A stretch of DNA of 64,000 bases from Paracoccaceae bacterium (GTDB lineage Bacteria > Pseudomonadota > Alphaproteobacteria > Rhodobacterales > Rhodobacteraceae), in NCBI GenBank assembly GCA_013214575.1, contig JABSSD010000007.1, forward strand, positions 1 to 64,000, in the 5' to 3' direction. Shown here piece by piece: positions 47,712 to 56,923 of this stretch; positions within the stretch are counted from its first letter, which is position 1, and each line of letters opens with the position of its first letter. A model generated the notes under the pieces. It was not told the DNA's origin and ran no database searches. It worked only from the letters and a program-made list of their open reading frames with translations. The translations under genes and the position numbers were made by a program.

Positions 47712-50279
47712 CTAGCCGTTTGGCATTTTTAAGGTCAGGCTGCGACTGCCCTTTTGGTAGCGTAATTCGGTGTCGCCGATGGCCACCACCTGACCGCCGT
47801 CAATCTTGTCGCCAACCATGACCTTTTTATATCGCCCTGAGGCCAGGCGAACCAGCGCGCGGCGGTTCGAGGGGGTTCCATAAACGCCGATCAGGTTGAC
47901 CTTTCGCAGGTTTATCGCGTTCTCCATCGTCGCCTGCCGGGCGACCGAAGCTGAGGTTGGGATCGAGGGGGTCACAGTGCTGGGAGCAATGGTCACGGGC
48001 TGATTCAGAATGCCGGCAATGGAGGCCGAGGCCGAGGCTGGCGCCGTATTATTGGTGTTTCGCTGGGCCCGGTCGACAAGATTGGCAAAATTGACCGGTC
48101 GCGATCTGGGCACCGTTGAGGTGGCAATGGCCTGCTCGGTCGCGGGCAGGCCGTCCTCATTTTCCGGGCGCGAACTGGCGGGGCGAGAGCGCGGGCGTTG
48201 TTGGCCCAGTTCAGCCAGGCTGAGGCCGCCAAGATGCGCCCGTTCGGCCTGTTCCAGCAAATCATCCGGCCGCGTCCGCGGTCGCAGTCGCGCCAGCACC
48301 GACCGCTGTTCATTGATCTGTGCCTCAGCCTGCGGATCGGGGCGGTTGGGCGTTGGCGGAGGAACCGGGCTGGGTCGGCCCAGGAAAATCATCACCCCGT
48401 CGGGATTTATCGTTCCGTCCGGGGTGGCGCGTACCAAACCGCGTTCATCCAGATCAAATGCACTACCAGCTATGGCCGGGGAGGTGACAAAATCCAATGG
48501 GTCGTCGGTGGCCAAGCCGCTTGCAAGGGGCAGGGCCACGGCATCCTGCGACAGGTCTGTATTGTCGATGGAGGCGACATAGAGATCATCAAGGCCGATC
48601 ACCGCCGGTAGCTCGGGCACCTCTGGAACGCTTTGCCAAATACCAACCGCGGCATATTGGGCGGCCTGAGACAGCTCGGCAGCGGGCGCAACCTGGAGGC
48701 CCTCAACCCCATCATAGATGGCTTCGGCTTCCAGATCTGTAGACTCTGGTTGCCGCAGGGCCTCCAAAACGGCGATATCGGTGCCTGTCAGGCCAGCCGG
48801 TTGGGGCGCGCTTTCAACAGGGGCAATCATCCGGTCTATCAGGTCGTCCGGTCGGGCACTGACCTGAGGATGAAGAATTTCAGGCGCTTGTTCTTGACCA
48901 GTCTCGACTGTCGGGGCCGGCAAAACAAGGGGTGGGTCGGGCGATTTTGGCGCCACAGGGGCGTCGATTGGCACGGGGGGTGAAACCGTCTCTTCGGCGA
49001 CAGGTTCCTGGCCTGAAGAAAACCATGTGGTTTTGGAAGAGAAAGCCCAGGCCGCGACCGCAGCCATGAACAGCAACAGGGCGGCAACCAACACCGGCCC
49101 CAGGAATGGTGGTTTGCCGCCAACGTCCTGGGGTTGCCTGAGGCCGAAGGGGCTATTTCCGGGCTTGGCTGTTGCCGTTGATTTAGCGCCTGTTGCGGCC
49201 TGGCTTGTTGCCTGGCGGGATTGAGGAGGCGGGTCTTGGGCCGCCGTCATCTGTTGGCGAATTGACAGCCCAGTGTCGTTGGCAGCTGTTGCCGGGGTTG
49301 GATCCTGCTCGAGGCCAGGGACCGATGGCGCCGATACCTGCGCGGCAGTGGCGGCGCCGAGAGATTGTGATGGCCCCTCTAGCGGTACCGCCACCGCTTC
49401 GGGGGCCGCCACCGGTATGGGTGTCTCGTCTGGCCGGGAATGATCGGAACGCGCCGGCTGCAAAAGGCCTGGTACAGAGATGGAATCGTGGCTGTCGGTC
49501 GCCGAAGACGCCCGGTTCGCCCCGTCAAGAACCGGCGCTCTGTTTGAGGGCTTGCGGCGGCTGCTGAACCCCGGGATCGGGGTAGGGCGCGTGTCGCTGA
49601 GCGCCGATTGATCCATCTGGTCAAACTCGACCGGATGGCCCGAAGCCTCAGGAACGGGCGGTTGGGGGTCGCCGTGGACCTTGTCCGGTTGCGCCTCTCC
49701 CGCTGGGGCCGCTGCGGCTGGGTCCGAAGGCGGACGGGGGATATCAGCCGGGCCAATGTTGACCACGGCGATGCCGTCCGGCTCGACCACGGTGCCGCGG
49801 ATGGCGCGTGTGGTGCCAAAGAAGGGCTCGCCCAGAAAGGCTTCCTCACCAGGCGCCGCAACAAAACTGGTGGGTCCAAAGCCATGACTGCTGGCAAAGG
49901 ATTCCGCCTCGTCCAGGGTTTCGATGGCCACCGCCGCCACATGGGTCAAAACCCCGTCCTGTGATAGGTCAAAGGCCAACTCACTCACCGGATAAGGCGT
50001 GGCCCCATCCAGTGCAGCACGCGCCATGTCCATCCGAGTGTCGTTGTCGACAAGCCCTGTTTCCAGTGTCAGATAGCGGATTTGGCTATTGGGGATGATC
50101 AGTTTGCAGAACATCACTCCGGCGGCCAGCTGTTGCGCCTCTGCCCGCAGGTTCTCGAACGCCGTGTCCAGATCGGACGAGTCCAATGCGACGTGGCCAA
50201 CCAGCCGCCATCCTCCGGCGGCCCGGTGCAGGAGGGAAATGCCATCCGGAGACAGCGATAGCGCAAAGCCCGGTTTCAT
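47712..50279 (-). CDS. Large bitopic membrane protein with Pro-rich linkers, secretion-like ends
   Basis: An 855-residue protein from ATG 50279. The N-terminal 160 residues (FALSLSPDGISLLHRAAGGW, then a fold with ETLDEAESFASSHGFGP) resemble the actin-like domain of PilM/GspL pilus or secretion proteins, in my reading. A disordered Pro/Ala region follows, one transmembrane helix (about residues 393-413, LGPVLVAALLLFMAAVAAW), another long disordered region with RPRTRPDDL-like repeats, and a C-terminal domain (about 790-855, VNLIGVYGTPSNRRALVRL, KVMVGDKIDGGQVVAIG) resembling the GspC/PilP homology region. No secretion operon flanks it. Function unknown. Confidence 0.7.
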   Translation of the reverse strand: MKPGFALSLSPDGISLLHRAAGGWRLVGHVALDSSDLDTAFENLRAEAQQLAAGVMFCKLIIPNSQIRYLTLETGLVDNDTRMDMARAALDGATPYPVSELAFDLSQDGVLTHVAAVAIETLDEAESFASSHGFGPTSFVAAPGEEAFLGEPFFGTTRAIRGTVVEPDGIAVVNIGPADIPRPPSDPAAAAPAGEAQPDKVHGDPQPPVPEASGHPVEFDQMDQSALSDTRPTPIPGFSSRRKPSNRAPVLDGANRASSATDSHDSISVPGLLQPARSDHSRPDETPIPVAAPEAVAVPLEGPSQSLGAATAAQVSAPSVPGLEQDPTPATAANDTGLSIRQQMTAAQDPPPQSRQATSQAATGAKSTATAKPGNSPFGLRQPQDVGGKPPFLGPVLVAALLLFMAAVAAWAFSSKTTWFSSGQEPVAEETVSPPVPIDAPVAPKSPDPPLVLPAPTVETGQEQAPEILHPQVSARPDDLIDRMIAPVESAPQPAGLTGTDIAVLEALRQPESTDLEAEAIYDGVEGLQVAPAAELSQAAQYAAVGIWQSVPEVPELPAVIGLDDLYVASIDNTDLSQDAVALPLASGLATDDPLDFVTSPAIAGSAFDLDERGLVRATPDGTINPDGVMIFLGRPSPVPPPTPNRPDPQAEAQINEQRSVLARLRPRTRPDDLLEQAERAHLGGLSLAELGQQRPRSRPASSRPENEDGLPATEQAIATSTVPRSRPVNFANLVDRAQRNTNNTAPASASASIAGILNQPVTIAPSTVTPSIPTSASVARQATMENAINLRKVNLIGVYGTPSNRRALVRLASGRYKKVMVGDKIDGGQVVAIGDTELRYQKGSRSLTLKMPNG

Positions 50280-50450
50280 GATGTGGTTTGACCATCCAAA
50301 TCGTTTGTGCCCACGACGGTGTTGCAACCATATGGACATGCCCGCTAACTCTAAAGCAGGAGGTCGCCGAGGAAAAGTAAAACACACATGATCCGTCTTG
50401 CAAGTGTCCATCATGGCCACTATTTTTCCCTTTTCAGAGAGGATTTTCAC

Positions 50451-51173
50451 ATGAAGAGTAATCGATTTCTTGTTTCTGCACTTGTATTTGCGCTATCTGC
50501 CGGTCCGGGCTGGGCGGCGGATGTGTCACCGCAGCGGCAAATTGCCGTCACTGGAGAGGCCCATATTCAGGTTGCCCCATCGCTGGCTTTGATTTCCCTG
50601 GGTGTGACCGATGAGGCGGCGCAGGCGGTTGACGCGATGCGGACCGTGTCAACATCCATGGTGGCGGTGATCGACAGGCTGCACCGGGCCGGGCTTGAGC
50701 CAGACGATATGCAGACCCAGCAGATATCAATCTCCCCCAATCGCGGGAAATCGGGATCTCTGAACGGCAGCCATGATCGTAACATCACCAGCTTCACCGC
50801 CAGCAATACCTTGCAGATACGGGTTCGGGATCTGGATCAGTTGGGGGATATTCTGGATCAGGTGCTGCAAGCCGGAGCAAATGAATTTCGGGGGTTGATA
50901 TTTGGCGTCGCGGATCCGGCCGCGGTCCAGGATCAGATCCGCGGCAGCGCGGTCAAAGACGCCCTCCGCAAGGCCGAGCAATTGGCCGCCGCGGCCGGAG
51001 TGGCCCTGGGTCCGGTGATGTCGATAACCGACCACGGTGGTGGTGGTGGCGGCCGTCCCATGGCGATGGAAATGGCACGCAGTACCGCGATGCCGGTTGA
51101 GGCCGGACAGTTGCGCTTTTCCCATAATGTGTCGGTGGTGTTTGCTATCTCATCACCTGAGGGCACTGAATAA
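50451..51173 (+). CDS. SIMPL domain (DUF541) exported protein
   Basis: A 240-residue protein from ATG 50451 with a signal peptide (about residues 1-22, FLVSALVFALSAGPGWA), so it is probably periplasmic. The mature part is a SIMPL/DUF541 domain (RQIAVTGEAHIQVAPSLALI, DALRKAEQLAAAAGVALG), which forms oligomeric channels or chaperone-like barrels in relatives such as BP26. Role unknown. The start lies 171 bp from that of the divergent large membrane-protein gene. A Gly-rich loop (HGGGGGGRP) is present. Confidence 0.9.
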   Translation: MKSNRFLVSALVFALSAGPGWAADVSPQRQIAVTGEAHIQVAPSLALISLGVTDEAAQAVDAMRTVSTSMVAVIDRLHRAGLEPDDMQTQQISISPNRGKSGSLNGSHDRNITSFTASNTLQIRVRDLDQLGDILDQVLQAGANEFRGLIFGVADPAAVQDQIRGSAVKDALRKAEQLAAAAGVALGPVMSITDHGGGGGGRPMAMEMARSTAMPVEAGQLRFSHNVSVVFAISSPEGTE

Positions 51174-51178
51174 AATAA

Positions 51179-51199
51179 GGCCGGGCGTATTGCCCGGCC
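51179..51199. terminator. Terminator between SIMPL gene and metY
   Basis: An 8-bp GC stem (GGCCGGGC / GCCCGGCC) with a GTATT loop lies between convergent genes, 5 bases after the SIMPL stop. Confidence 0.7.
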
Positions 51200-51223
51200 A
51201 TATCACTTTGGTTTCGGCCTGAA

Positions 51224-52516
51224 TTAGCTGCAGGCTTTGGCCAGAGCCTGATCCAGATCCGCGATCAGGTCTTTGCTGTCTTCGGTGCCGATGGACAGGC
51301 GCACCACATTGGGGCCAGCCCCGGCGGCCTCTTGCTGTTCCAGCGACAATTGCCGGTGGGTGGTCGAGGCCGAGTGGATGATCAGCGACCGGGTATCGCC
51401 GAGATTGGCCACGTGGCTGAACAGTTCCAGCCTGCTCACCAGTTCAACACAGGCGTCATAGCCGCCCTTGACGGCAAAGGTGAACAGCCCGCCGGCGCCT
51501 TTGGGATAGCAGGCCTTGGCACGCTCGTAATAGGGCGACGATGGCAGCCCGGCGTAGGTGACATAGTCCACCCGGTCGTCTTTCTCGAGCCAGGCGGCAA
51601 TTGTTTCGGCGTTCTCCACATGGCGTTGCATCCGCAGCGATAGTGTCTCGATGCCCATCAGTGTATAATGCGCCGCCTGTGGGTTCAGGGTCATGCCCAG
51701 ATCCCGCAACCCGATCGCGATGCCGTGGAAGGTAAAGGCCAGGCCGCCAAAGGTCTCGTGGAATTTCAGCCCGTGATAGGCGGGCTCCGGGGCGCTGAGC
51801 GAGGGGAACTTGTCATTGGCAGACCAGTCGAAATTCCCTGAATCGACCACACATCCGCCGGTGACGGTGCCGTTGCCGGTCAGGTATTTGGTGGTCGAAT
51901 GCACCACCAGGGTCGCGCCCTGCTTGATAGGGTTACATAAATACGGCGTCGCCGAGGTGTTATCGACAATCAAAGGAATGCCGGCGGCGTCCGATATATC
52001 AGCCAGGGCGCGGATATCGGTGACATAACCGCCGGGATTGGCGATGGATTCACAAAATATAGCCCGGGTGTTTTCATCAATCGCAGCTGCCACTGCGTCC
52101 AGATCGTCGGTGTCGACAAAGGTGGCGCTCCAGCCAAAGCGTTTGATGGTCTGGCTCAACTGGGTAATAGAGCCCCCATAGAGCCGGGTTGAGGCCACAA
52201 CATTGCAACCCGGCTGCATCAGTGGAAACAGCGCCATGATCTGCGCCGCATGCCCCGAGGAACAACAAACCGCGCCGACGCCGCCCTCCAATGTGGCGAT
52301 ACGCTCTTGCAGAACCGCTACCGTGGGATTGGTCAGGCGCGAGTAGATGAACCCCACCTCTTGCAGGTTGAACAGCGCGGCGGCGTGATCCGCATCGCGA
52401 AACACATAGGCGGTGGTCTGGTAGATCGGGGTCTGGCGGGCGCCGGTGGCCGGGTCAGGTCTGGCCCCGGCGTGAATCTGCAAGGTGTCAAATCCATAGG
52501 TGGGCTCGTCTGTCAT
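51224..52516 (-). CDS. metY: O-acetylhomoserine aminocarboxypropyltransferase (sulfhydrylase)
   Basis: PLP enzyme that adds sulfide (or methanethiol) to O-acetylhomoserine, giving homocysteine (or methionine). The 430-residue protein has the PLP Lys in VVHSTTKYLTGNGTVTGG, RLTNPTVAVLQERIATLEGG, and a long insert NDKFPSLSAPEPAYHGLKF typical of MetY, longer than cystathionine gamma-synthases. Because methanethiol is made by mdeA and dmdD nearby, this enzyme could also recycle it. I could not recognise a SAM riboswitch in its 160-bp leader. Confidence 0.92.
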   Translation of the reverse strand: MTDEPTYGFDTLQIHAGARPDPATGARQTPIYQTTAYVFRDADHAAALFNLQEVGFIYSRLTNPTVAVLQERIATLEGGVGAVCCSSGHAAQIMALFPLMQPGCNVVASTRLYGGSITQLSQTIKRFGWSATFVDTDDLDAVAAAIDENTRAIFCESIANPGGYVTDIRALADISDAAGIPLIVDNTSATPYLCNPIKQGATLVVHSTTKYLTGNGTVTGGCVVDSGNFDWSANDKFPSLSAPEPAYHGLKFHETFGGLAFTFHGIAIGLRDLGMTLNPQAAHYTLMGIETLSLRMQRHVENAETIAAWLEKDDRVDYVTYAGLPSSPYYERAKACYPKGAGGLFTFAVKGGYDACVELVSRLELFSHVANLGDTRSLIIHSASTTHRQLSLEQQEAAGAGPNVVRLSIGTEDSKDLIADLDQALAKACS

Positions 52517-52684
52517 CGTGCTGTCTCCCTGAGTACATATTAACTGGTTTTGCCTTAAAACACCCGATTACCCCGCCCAACGCAAGCGCGATGATACCGG
52601 GAGGTCGGTCCAATTCAATCTGATCCCATGCTTCATCTGGCCAAAAATATCCCGGGGTTTGGGGCAGCGCCCCAATCCATCCTC

Positions 52685-53674
52685 TCACCGCATCCAGAAT
52701 CCGGCCTTTTTGATCTGGTTGCGAATGGCCTGTTCACGTTTGGGCAGGTTATCGCGATCAAACATCGCCCGTACTTTATCGCCACGCTTTTGATACACCA
52801 TGCGCTTCATTGACTCTGATCCCTTCAAAACCTTCTTGATCTTATTGGGGGCGCTAATCTCGGTCAAAACCTCAACCACCCGGTCGCTTTCACGGGCGTA
52901 AAGCAGCGGTAAAAACCGGTAATGACAGCTGACATCCCCGTCCAGATACCCCGCAGGCAGGCTGTCGCGGCCACCGCCAAAGGAATGTATCACCAGCGGC
53001 AACACCACCTGATCCAGCCAGGGATCCAGCGACTGGCCAATCAACTCGGGCGGCAGTTCATCGCGCACCGACTGCGCGTAGACCAAAAAGCGTTTGCCAA
53101 AGGCACGCGGACAGGCGCCGTAGAAAAATCCGGCATTGAAATAGAGATAGCGCCGCCAGTATTCATCCGGCTGGCTCAGATCCATGCTGCTGTCAAAGTC
53201 GAGCCCAAACCGGGTGTACAGAGAGCGCCAGATCTCCGTATAGCCGGGACCATAGAGCGTTGGTTTTGGCCAGGTTCCCTCGCGGCGCAACGAGGCCGAG
53301 GGCCGGGCAAAATCAAACGGCACCGACATCAGATCCCCGGTGATCAATGTATCGGTGTCAAAGAACACAAAGGGTTCGCCCGCTGGCATCTCCCGAAGCG
53401 CCTCGATTTTATTGCCGTAGGGGTAGTCCTGTCCGAACACGGTGTTCTCAAACGGCAGGATTTCAGCGCCCAGCTGCTGCAGCGCCTGTAGGACATCCTC
53501 ATCGCGAATGCTGGGATCTCCTTGCCAGTTTGCTCCGGGTTGCGGCACCGCGACAAACAACCGACCGTCAAAATCGGGCGCGCAATGGCGCAGCGAGGCG
53601 GCAAACAGCAGCGCCTCATATTGCAGGCGCCCGGATTGGCCAACAATCATTACGTTAAAGGAAGTTCTGCCCAT
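52685..53674 (-). CDS. Glycosyltransferase-like protein of unknown function
   Basis: A 329-residue protein (start ATG 53674; an upstream Met at 53692 is possible). A DxD-type motif is seen in FVFFDTDTLITGD, with NVMIVGQSGRLQYEALLFAAS at the N-terminus, as in nucleotide-sugar-dependent GT-A folds. The C-terminus is basic (KGSESMKRMVYQKRGDKVR). I do not recognise a specific family. It is followed by no obvious polysaccharide genes. Its role may be in cell-surface glycan modification, but this is a guess. Confidence 0.6.
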   Translation of the reverse strand: MGRTSFNVMIVGQSGRLQYEALLFAASLRHCAPDFDGRLFVAVPQPGANWQGDPSIRDEDVLQALQQLGAEILPFENTVFGQDYPYGNKIEALREMPAGEPFVFFDTDTLITGDLMSVPFDFARPSASLRREGTWPKPTLYGPGYTEIWRSLYTRFGLDFDSSMDLSQPDEYWRRYLYFNAGFFYGACPRAFGKRFLVYAQSVRDELPPELIGQSLDPWLDQVVLPLVIHSFGGGRDSLPAGYLDGDVSCHYRFLPLLYARESDRVVEVLTEISAPNKIKKVLKGSESMKRMVYQKRGDKVRAMFDRDNLPKREQAIRNQIKKAGFWMR

Positions 53675-53816
53675 GCCAGCCTCGTTTGCCACCCTTGTTA
53701 GGGGCTATTGTTACCTGTTGGCACAACTATAGATGTGGCAACGGCGGTCCAAAAGTCTACAATCGTCTCACCAAGTGATTTTGTTTGTTATAGTTGCAGA
53801 TTTTGGAGTTTGGACA

Positions 53817-54299
53817 ATGTTTGATGTTATTTTGGCTGTATTGGCAGCAACGGTTCAGTCGGCTGGGGGTGGTGTATCTACAGGCTCTGTCACTGTCGCC
53901 GCTATGCCCGAGACCACCCTGATCGCCGAGCCACAGCTGCCGTCGGGCCAGTTCACCACCGCAGTTGAAGTGAAACCCATTCTGGCAATGACCCGGGGCA
54001 ATTGGATTTCGGTGCGTGAATTTAATGGCGAGGATCTGCTCTATGTCACCCATTTATGGGCCTGGCGCTGTGGCCTGGTCGAATTGAAGCTGGGCATTAA
54101 CGGGAGCGTGCCCGAGGTTTGGCCGTTGCCAGAGTGTCATCTGGACCAAGGCGCGCCCAATGGGATCACCGAGGCGGATGGGCTGCCATATCGCAGTTTT
54201 GACCTTGGGTCGATCGCCTCGGTCGAGGTGCAGATCACCTATGACGACCTGACCACAGAGCAGGTGATGTTCAACCGCATGGGTCAGCCGCAAAACTAG
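53817..54299 (+). CDS. Conserved-looking hypothetical exported protein
   Basis: A 160-residue protein from ATG 53817; the frame upstream reads an unlikely N-terminus. The first 18 residues (MFDVILAVLAATVQSAGG) resemble a short signal peptide. Two Cys (AWRCGLVELKLG, LPECHLDQG) could form a disulfide. No family recognised. It is a single gene between divergent and convergent neighbours. Confidence 0.65.
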   Translation: MFDVILAVLAATVQSAGGGVSTGSVTVAAMPETTLIAEPQLPSGQFTTAVEVKPILAMTRGNWISVREFNGEDLLYVTHLWAWRCGLVELKLGINGSVPEVWPLPECHLDQGAPNGITEADGLPYRSFDLGSIASVEVQITYDDLTTEQVMFNRMGQPQN

Positions 54300-54361
54300 G
54301 GCAGAATTAGGTAGGCGCAGAAAACGGCTAGATCCGCGTAGCCCGCTGGGTCCGAAGGGGC

Positions 54362-55450
54362 TCAGGTGTGACCAACGTCGTGACGGGCCACCGACACTGA
54401 TTTAAGGATGGCATGGCAGCGCAACCCGGGGGCAAGTTGCAGCGCATTTGCCGATCTCAAAGTGATCCGCGCCAGCAGCAAATCGCTGCCGCAGCGCATT
54501 TGGACAACAACACCCGGACCACCCCCGGCGCGAATTTCGGTCACGGTCCCCGACAGGATATTCAATGCCGAAAGCCCCTTTGGTGCATCGCGGGACAGGA
54601 TCACGTCCTGTGCCAGGATACGCACCCGGGTTTTGGCGCTGGGCTGCAGGTTGATTTGGGGCAGGAGCAGGCGGCCCCCGGACACGGTCAGTTCCGTCAG
54701 CCCATCAGAATGGTGTGTTTTGACCACTGCCGGCAGCACCGAGCCGGCCTCGCGCAGGCCCAGGTGACGCACCATCGCAGGGTCGGAAAATACCTGCTCT
54801 GTTGGCCCCGCCTGCGCCACTTGCCCCTGTTCCAGCACCACCACGGTTGTCGCCAGCCTGGCCACTTCGGCGACCGAGTGGCTGACATATAAGATCGGCA
54901 GTCCGGTTGAATCGCGAAGCTGTTCCAGAAACGGCAGGATTTCGTCCTTGCGGGCACTGTCGAGCGCCGCAAGGGGTTCGTCCATCAGCAGCATCTGTGG
55001 CTGCGACAGCAAGGCGCGACCGATCGCGACCCGTTGCTTTTCGCCGCCTGACAAGGTCCCGGGGCGGCGGTGCAGCAGGGATGAGATGCCGAGCAAGGCG
55101 GTGACCTCCTCCAGATCGGGGCCGCTGCTTCCGCTGGGCGCAAAGCGTTTGCCGTAGTTGAGGTTTCCCAGCACCGACAGATGCGGAAACAGACGGGAGT
55201 CCTGAAAGACATAGCCCAGACGGCGGCGGTGCGCGGGCAGATTTATCCCGGCCTTGCTGTCGAACAGAACCTCGGACTGGGTGGCTATGCGACCTGCATC
55301 GGGGGTCAGCAGGCCAGCGACCGCATTGATGACGGTGGTCTTGCCGGATCCGGACTTGCCAAAAAGGGCGGTGATGCCGCTGGGCGCCTGAAACGCCACC
55401 TGAACGGTTAGATCCCCCAGCTTGTGGCTGATATCGACAGACAGGCTCAT
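54362..55450 (-). CDS. modC: Molybdate ABC transporter ATP-binding protein
   Basis: ATPase of the molybdate importer. The 362-residue protein has Walker A (ALFGKSGSGKTTVINAVAG), signature LSGGEKQRVAIGRALLSQP, Walker B LLMDEPLAALD, and a C-terminal TOBE/MOP domain (about 290-355) for oxyanion sensing. It overlaps modB by 4 bases. Last gene of modA-modB-modC. Confidence 0.94.
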   Translation of the reverse strand: MSLSVDISHKLGDLTVQVAFQAPSGITALFGKSGSGKTTVINAVAGLLTPDAGRIATQSEVLFDSKAGINLPAHRRRLGYVFQDSRLFPHLSVLGNLNYGKRFAPSGSSGPDLEEVTALLGISSLLHRRPGTLSGGEKQRVAIGRALLSQPQMLLMDEPLAALDSARKDEILPFLEQLRDSTGLPILYVSHSVAEVARLATTVVVLEQGQVAQAGPTEQVFSDPAMVRHLGLREAGSVLPAVVKTHHSDGLTELTVSGGRLLLPQINLQPSAKTRVRILAQDVILSRDAPKGLSALNILSGTVTEIRAGGGPGVVVQMRCGSDLLLARITLRSANALQLAPGLRCHAILKSVSVARHDVGHT

Positions 55451-56145
55451 CGACCGTTGATCCGTTTTGCTGCACTGCGGGCCAGCATTTCCGAGGCAAG
55501 CAGCGCCGCCATAGCGACCGCGACGGAAACCGCGACCAACTTTAGCGCATCACTTTCGCCGTCCGGCACCTGCAGGAATCCATAGATCGCCGAAGGCAGC
55601 GTTTGGGTTCGTCCGGGAATATTGGCAACAAAGGTAATGGTGGCGCCAAATTCTCCCATGGCTTTGGCAAAGCCCAGCACCGCACCGGTGATCAGCCCCG
55701 GCAGAATGAGGGGCAGGGTGATGGTGGCAAAAACCGATAACCGCGAGGCCCCCAATGTGGCGGCGGCTTGCTCCAGATCGGGATCTACCGCCTCAATCGC
55801 CAGTCGGATCGCGCGCACCATCAACGGAAACCCCATGATGGCAGCCGCCAGCACCGCGCCTGTCCAGCGAAAGGCCAGCACCAGACCAAAGCTCTGCTCC
55901 AGCCAGGCGCCCAGCGGTGCCCGGCGGCCAAAGGTGATCAGCAAAAGATATCCGGTCACCACCGGAGGCAGGAACAGCGGCAAATGCACCAGTGCATTCA
56001 GCATTTGCTTGCCGGGGAACTGCCAGCGCGCCAGCGCATGCGAGACCAGCAGCGCCAGGGGCAGGTTTATCAGCGTCGCCCAAAACCCCACCTTTAGCGA
56101 CAGTCCCAGCGCCGCCCATTCTTCAGGGCCCAGCCAAGTGCTCAT
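55447..56145 (-). CDS. modB: Molybdate ABC transporter permease
   Basis: A 232-residue inner-membrane permease with about five helices and the ABC-permease loop with EAA motif (EAVDPDLEQAAATLGASRLSVF). It overlaps both modA and modC by 4 bases, so all three are coupled. Supplies molybdate for molybdenum cofactor enzymes. Confidence 0.94.
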   Translation of the reverse strand: MSTWLGPEEWAALGLSLKVGFWATLINLPLALLVSHALARWQFPGKQMLNALVHLPLFLPPVVTGYLLLITFGRRAPLGAWLEQSFGLVLAFRWTGAVLAAAIMGFPLMVRAIRLAIEAVDPDLEQAAATLGASRLSVFATITLPLILPGLITGAVLGFAKAMGEFGATITFVANIPGRTQTLPSAIYGFLQVPDGESDALKLVAVSVAVAMAALLASEMLARSAAKRINGR

Positions 56146-56918
56146 GGCTGCACCTGCGGGCGAATAAAGCCATGTTTGGCAAAGACCGCCCAGGCCGTCT
56201 CGCTGCTGAGAAAATCATAGACAGCGCGCGCCTCGGGGGTGACCGGATCAATCAGCGCCATCGGATAGCGAATTGGCCTATGGCTGTCGGCCGGAAACAG
56301 GCCAAGCAACCGGACATCGGGTGCGGCCCCCAGGTCACTGGCATAGACGATCCCCAGCGGCGCCTCGCCGGTTGCTACCAGTCTGAGCGCGGCGCGGACA
56401 GTGTCTGCCTGTGCGATCTTGCCCTGAACATCGTCCCAAACGCCCAATGCCTGCAGCGCTTCGCGGCCATAGATCCCCGCCGGAACCGCCTTGACCAGCG
56501 CCATGGCCAGAACCCCGCCGCCAACGGCAGCAGCCAGATCAAAGCCGCGGGCAGGGGTCAGTTGCACTGTGCTGCCCGGCGCCGCAATCAACACCAGACG
56601 ATTGCTCAGCAGATCAATGCGACGGTCTTGGGCCAGTACTCCGTCCCGCTCCAGCCGGTCCATCCAGGCTTGATTTGCCGAAATGAACAGCTGCGCAGGT
56701 GCGCCCTGAAGGATCTGCCGCGTCAGTGAAGAGCTGCCACCATAGGCGATCCGTAAGCTGTCGCCCGGATATACATCCGACAATTCGTCCAGCGCGCTTT
56801 TCAGGCTGGCGGCGGCAAACAGGGTGACCTGTTCAGCGGCCAGCGCGGCAGGAAACAGTGCCGCACAGACAGCCAGGGCTGAGGTCAGTCGGCGGAGAGG
56901 GCAGGGCATCGTCATCAT
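56142..56918 (-). CDS. modA: Molybdate ABC transporter substrate-binding protein
   Basis: A 258-residue periplasmic binding protein with a signal peptide (residues about 1-28, LTSALAVCAALFPAALAAEQ). The oxyanion-binding stretches LFAAASLKSALDEL, YGGSSSLTRQILQGAPAQLFIS are present. The start has three in-frame ATGs (56918, 56915, 56909). First of modABC; the preceding hypothetical gene ends 5 bases upstream. Confidence 0.93.
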   Translation of the reverse strand: MMTMPCPLRRLTSALAVCAALFPAALAAEQVTLFAAASLKSALDELSDVYPGDSLRIAYGGSSSLTRQILQGAPAQLFISANQAWMDRLERDGVLAQDRRIDLLSNRLVLIAAPGSTVQLTPARGFDLAAAVGGGVLAMALVKAVPAGIYGREALQALGVWDDVQGKIAQADTVRAALRLVATGEAPLGIVYASDLGAAPDVRLLGLFPADSHRPIRYPMALIDPVTPEARAVYDFLSSETAWAVFAKHGFIRPQVQP

Positions 56919-56923
56919 TCTGG

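Noticed and set aside
52517-52684. SAM riboswitch before metY
   Set aside because: I looked for SAM-II and SAM/SAH-type cores in the complement and saw no convincing match.
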